Below, piece after piece: positions 61,592 to 64,000 of a stretch of DNA of 64,000 nucleotides. A model generated the notes under the pieces. It ran no database searches. It saw only the letters and a program-made list of their open reading frames with translations, and had not been told where the DNA came from. Source of the stretch: Allolucifera butyrica (lineage in GTDB: Bacteria; Bacillota; Negativicutes; Sporomusales; UPPP01); NCBI RefSeq assembly GCF_900476375.1, contig NZ_UPPP01000055.1, positions 1 to 64,000 on the forward strand, written 5' to 3'. Position 1 is the stretch's first letter. Each line of letters starts with the position of its first letter. The translations under genes and the position numbers were made by a program.

Positions 61592-62593
61592 GTGAAAAAG
61601 CAAAAATGGATTATTCTGGGGGCTGCAGCGTTGTTTGCCATGGTTAGTCTGGTGGCGGGCTGTGGCGGTTCCACCGCTAAAGCACCGGCACAGAAGGAAA
61701 TCGTGTTGAAAGCCGCTGATGTTCAGCCGGAGGGATACCCGACCGTCGAAGGCCTGAAATACATGGCTAAATTACTGGATGAGCGGTCCCATGGCCGCAT
61801 AAAAATGCAGGTATATGCCGGCGGCCAATTAGGCGGTGAAAAGGAAACAATAGAAATGACCCAAATGGGCACCGTGGCGATTGCCCGTGTAAACAGTGCG
61901 CCGATGGTCAGTTTTGCTCCCAAAATGGGTGTATACTCCATGCCGTTCATATTCCGGAATGAGGACCATCTCTGGAAAGTACTCGACGGTCCGGTTGGTA
62001 AAGAACTATTGAAGGACCTGACAAGCGCCAATTTAATTGGTCTTGGTTATTATGATTCGGGTGCTCGCAGCTTCTATACCAAGAGTAAACCGATTAATAC
62101 GCCGGAAGATGCCAAAGGGCTGAAAATCCGTGTGCAGCAAAGCAAGATTTTTATTGATACGATGAATGCGCTGGGTGCCTCGGCTACGCCAATGGATTAC
62201 GGCGAAGTGTACAGCGGCCTGCAGACGGGGATTATTGACGGGGCCGAAAACAATCCTCCGAGTTTATATAGTTCCAAACACTATGAAGTGGCAAAATACT
62301 ATTCTTTGGATGAGCATTCCATGGTGCCGGAAGTTATTCTCATGAGTAAGAAAGTTTGGGACGGACTGTCGCCGGACGATCAAAAACTGATTGCCCAGGC
62401 CGCATTTGAGTCCGAAGCATATGAAAGAAAAGCCTGGAATGAGTACACTGAAAAATCGCTGGAACAACTAAAAGCGCATGGCGTGAAGATTTCCAAACCG
62501 GATAAAGAACCCTTTATCAAAGCCATGGCTCCGGTTTATGCTCAATACCCGGAATATAAAGATCTAATCAGTCAAATTCAAGCAGTGAAGTAG
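61592..62593 (+). CDS. TRAP transporter substrate-binding lipoprotein (DctP type)
   Basis: 333 aa with a lipoprotein signal (LVSLVAGCGGS, lipid Cys about residue 24). The TRAP binding fold is clear: LKAADVQPEGYPTVEGLKYM, YAGGQLGGEKETIEM, AKGLKIRVQQSKIFIDTMNALGASATPMDYGEVYSGLQTGIIDGAENNP, where the conserved Arg (KIRVQ) grips the substrate carboxylate. The start is a GTG at 61592 after AAGGAGGAG. In the 114-bp gap upstream a small palindrome TCACTTAGTAAGTGA (61492-61506) lies between the permease and this gene. Confidence 0.92.
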   Translation: MKKQKWIILGAAALFAMVSLVAGCGGSTAKAPAQKEIVLKAADVQPEGYPTVEGLKYMAKLLDERSHGRIKMQVYAGGQLGGEKETIEMTQMGTVAIARVNSAPMVSFAPKMGVYSMPFIFRNEDHLWKVLDGPVGKELLKDLTSANLIGLGYYDSGARSFYTKSKPINTPEDAKGLKIRVQQSKIFIDTMNALGASATPMDYGEVYSGLQTGIIDGAENNPPSLYSSKHYEVAKYYSLDEHSMVPEVILMSKKVWDGLSPDDQKLIAQAAFESEAYERKAWNEYTEKSLEQLKAHGVKISKPDKEPFIKAMAPVYAQYPEYKDLISQIQAVK

Positions 62594-62599
62594 GAAACA

Positions 62600-62618
62600 G
62601 GGCGGGCTTTGCCCGCCC
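62600..62618 (+). terminator. GC-rich hairpin between binding protein and M24 genes
   Basis: GGGCGGGC/GCCCGCCC with a TTT loop. The following GGCTTTATC is a poor U-tract, so it may only lower expression of the next genes or protect the binding-protein mRNA. Confidence 0.65.
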
Positions 62619-62665
62619 GGCTTTATCAATCCGGTAGGATGTACAATATGGAGAGAAGGTAGCTT

Positions 62666-63751
62666 ATGACTTGGTCGGTCCGTGAATACGACGCAAAATT
62701 GAAGCGGGTCCGCGCGTTGATGGCGGAAGAAGGCATTGAAAATCTCTTAATTACCACGCAGGTCAATTTCCTATGGTTTACGGGCGGCCGGCCCTATGTC
62801 AACCCGGCGGTGGAAAAAGCCTGCGGCGATTTATTGGTGACTGGCGATAGTGTTTATTTAGTCGCTAACAATATTGAAGCCGGACGTTTAATAACGGAAG
62901 AATTGACGGGCTTGCCCATTACCAAGGTGGAATATGCCTGGTGGGAAGCGGCGGGAATGCAGGATTGCCTGACACAGATTACCGCCGGACGAAGGGTCTG
63001 GACGGATGTTGAGCTGGGAGAAAAATTTGCCTCCTTACGCTGGCGGTTTGAACCGGAAGAATCAGAGCGATACGCCGATACCGGCCGGTGTGTCGGGAAG
63101 GTGCTGGAGCAAGTGGCCTACTCGGTAGAGCCGGGTATGAGCGAATTGGCCATAGCGGCTATGATCAGGGAACGGTCGGCCGAATTAGGGCTTAATCCCT
63201 GGGTGAATTTGGTGGCCGTTGATGAACGGGTTTACCAGTATCGGCACCCGTTGCCGACAGACCGGAAACTGCGCCAGTATGTTATGCTGGTGTTGACGGC
63301 GCAAAAACAGGGTTTGTTTGCCGCCGCTACCAGACTGGTCCATTTCGGGCGGATTCCGCTGAAAGTGAAGCAGCGGCATGAAGCTGTGCTGAAAGTGGAT
63401 GTGGCGTTTATCGGCGCAACGAAACCGGGTGCTGTGGTCGGAGATATTTTTGCCGGTGGACAAAAGGCCTATAAAACAGTAGGATTTCCCGAGGAGTGGC
63501 AGTATCATCATCAAGGCGGTATGGCCGGTTACCAGGCCCGGGAATTCCGGGGAACGGCATTAAGCCCGCAGGTGGTAAAAGCCGGTCAGGTTTATGCCTG
63601 GAATCCATCTATTGCCGGTGTAAAATCGGAAGATACATTTATGGTGGGGGAAAAAGGGCCGGTTGTGCTGACCAGCTCAAAAAAATTCCCGCTGGTTGAA
63701 GTTGAATATAATGGCTGTTGCCTGGCAAGGCCTGATATATTAATACGCTAG
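62666..63751 (+). CDS. M24 (Xaa-Pro peptidase-like) protein with missing metal ligands
   Basis: 361 aa. A creatinase-type N-terminal domain (LLITTQVNFLWFTGGRPYVNP) is joined to a pita-bread M24 domain. Where active enzymes have two Asp ligands (D-x-G...D-x-TR) this protein reads VMLVLTAQKQGLFAAATRLVHFG, without either. The His is present in YHHQGGMAGYQ and Glu in VKSEDTFMV. It therefore probably does not work as a standard metallopeptidase and may bind or act on a sugar-acid derivative. It follows the TRAP genes and precedes an isomerase gene by 27 nt; AGAAGGTAG precedes the ATG. Confidence 0.78.
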   Translation: MTWSVREYDAKLKRVRALMAEEGIENLLITTQVNFLWFTGGRPYVNPAVEKACGDLLVTGDSVYLVANNIEAGRLITEELTGLPITKVEYAWWEAAGMQDCLTQITAGRRVWTDVELGEKFASLRWRFEPEESERYADTGRCVGKVLEQVAYSVEPGMSELAIAAMIRERSAELGLNPWVNLVAVDERVYQYRHPLPTDRKLRQYVMLVLTAQKQGLFAAATRLVHFGRIPLKVKQRHEAVLKVDVAFIGATKPGAVVGDIFAGGQKAYKTVGFPEEWQYHHQGGMAGYQAREFRGTALSPQVVKAGQVYAWNPSIAGVKSEDTFMVGEKGPVVLTSSKKFPLVEVEYNGCCLARPDILIR

Positions 63752-63778
63752 CCCTTAAGAAACAGAGGAGGAAGAATT

Positions 63779-64000
63779 ATGAGTTATTTATATCCGTTCC
63801 AAGCCCAAAAAGGCTACCGGGATGTTATTAAAGCGGGCGGGCAAACCCAACATACAGGATTGGCCCTGTTGACCCTGGACGCCCGGGAAAACTACGCCGG
63901 GGAGACAACCGGGGAAGAAGCCGTATTGGTCATTTTATCCGGAAAATGCCGGGTTCAGGTCAACGATGTTGTATTTCCCAATCTTGGTTGTCGCAACGAT
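63779..64000 (+). CDS. IolB/KduI-type isomerase, N-terminal part (cut by window end)
   Basis: The first 74 codons are visible from the ATG at 63779 (GAGGAGGAAG upstream). TGEEAVLVILSGKCRVQVND and the early SYLYPFQ...GLALLTLDARENY match the first cupin of 5-deoxyglucuronate isomerase (IolB), related to 4-deoxy-L-threo-5-hexulose uronate isomerase (KduI). In an operon that yields KDG, a KduI-like step from an unsaturated uronate is at least as likely as inositol breakdown. The rest lies outside. Confidence 0.75.
   Translation, partial: MSYLYPFQAQKGYRDVIKAGGQTQHTGLALLTLDARENYAGETTGEEAVLVILSGKCRVQVNDVVFPNLGCRND

Overview
The window looks like a chromosomal segment of an anaerobic, spore-forming, Gram-negative-type Firmicute (class Negativicutes, probably Sporomusaceae). 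This is inferred from the mix of Firmicutes features (strong purine-rich ribosome sites, GTG and TTG starts, an M-box riboswitch, a DUF1540 protein) with a KpsC/KpsS-like capsule protein expected of outer-membrane bacteria, a fumarate/succinate reductase with a CCG-type third subunit, and TRAP, PTS and MFS sugar uptake. No rRNA or single-copy marker gene is present, so the placement is an inference.

Layout. 0-0.4 kb: right end of an IS3-family insertion sequence. 0.4-7.1 kb: single genes (iron-sulfur flavoprotein, family 2 glycosyltransferase, arginase, secreted MORN protein, stand-alone ketoacyl synthase III, SYLF lipoprotein-like protein, DUF1540, GNAT acetyltransferase). 7.2-10.3 kb: aminotransferase plus beta-keto acid cleavage enzyme, facing an RpiR regulator. 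10.4-12.5 kb: an unrecognised membrane protein with a three-fold repeated domain, a tiny membrane protein and two tRNA genes (Lys, Gln). 12.7-15.7 kb: a magnesium operon made of an M-box riboswitch, a soluble PRC/MgtE-N/CBS sensor and an NRAMP-like transporter with an altered metal site. 15.7-16.8 kb: LysE exporter and Lrp regulator. 17.1-25.4 kb: an AT-rich exopolysaccharide/capsule cluster, followed by an adenylation-carrier-thioesterase protein (25.5-28 kb).

28-33.5 kb: a sulfur module (two TusA-like proteins, two YeeE-like transporters, a thioredoxin reductase-thioredoxin fusion and a secreted rhodanese) with a LysR regulator. A 25-bp palindrome sits near -64 of a good promoter, and a sister site lies in front of lysR. 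34.2-37.7 kb: type-E succinate dehydrogenase/fumarate reductase. 37.8-45.9 kb: amino-sugar recycling (GntR, NagE, MurQ, NagA, NagB, a TIM-barrel protein, a separate EIIA and a chemoreceptor).

46-55.8 kb: D-glucarate catabolism: IclR regulator, DapA-type aldolase, GudP, two GudD paralogues, GarR, GarK and a 2-hydroxyacid dehydrogenase. These can be read as glucarate to 5-keto-4-deoxyglucarate, then pyruvate plus tartronate semialdehyde, glycerate and phosphoglycerate. 56.4-64 kb: a second sugar-acid operon: KDPG aldolase, KDG kinase, ROK regulator, TRAP transporter, an M24 homologue lacking metal ligands and the start of an IolB/KduI-type isomerase cut by the window end. A roughly 112-bp structured intergenic repeat occurs twice (43.4 and 55.9 kb).
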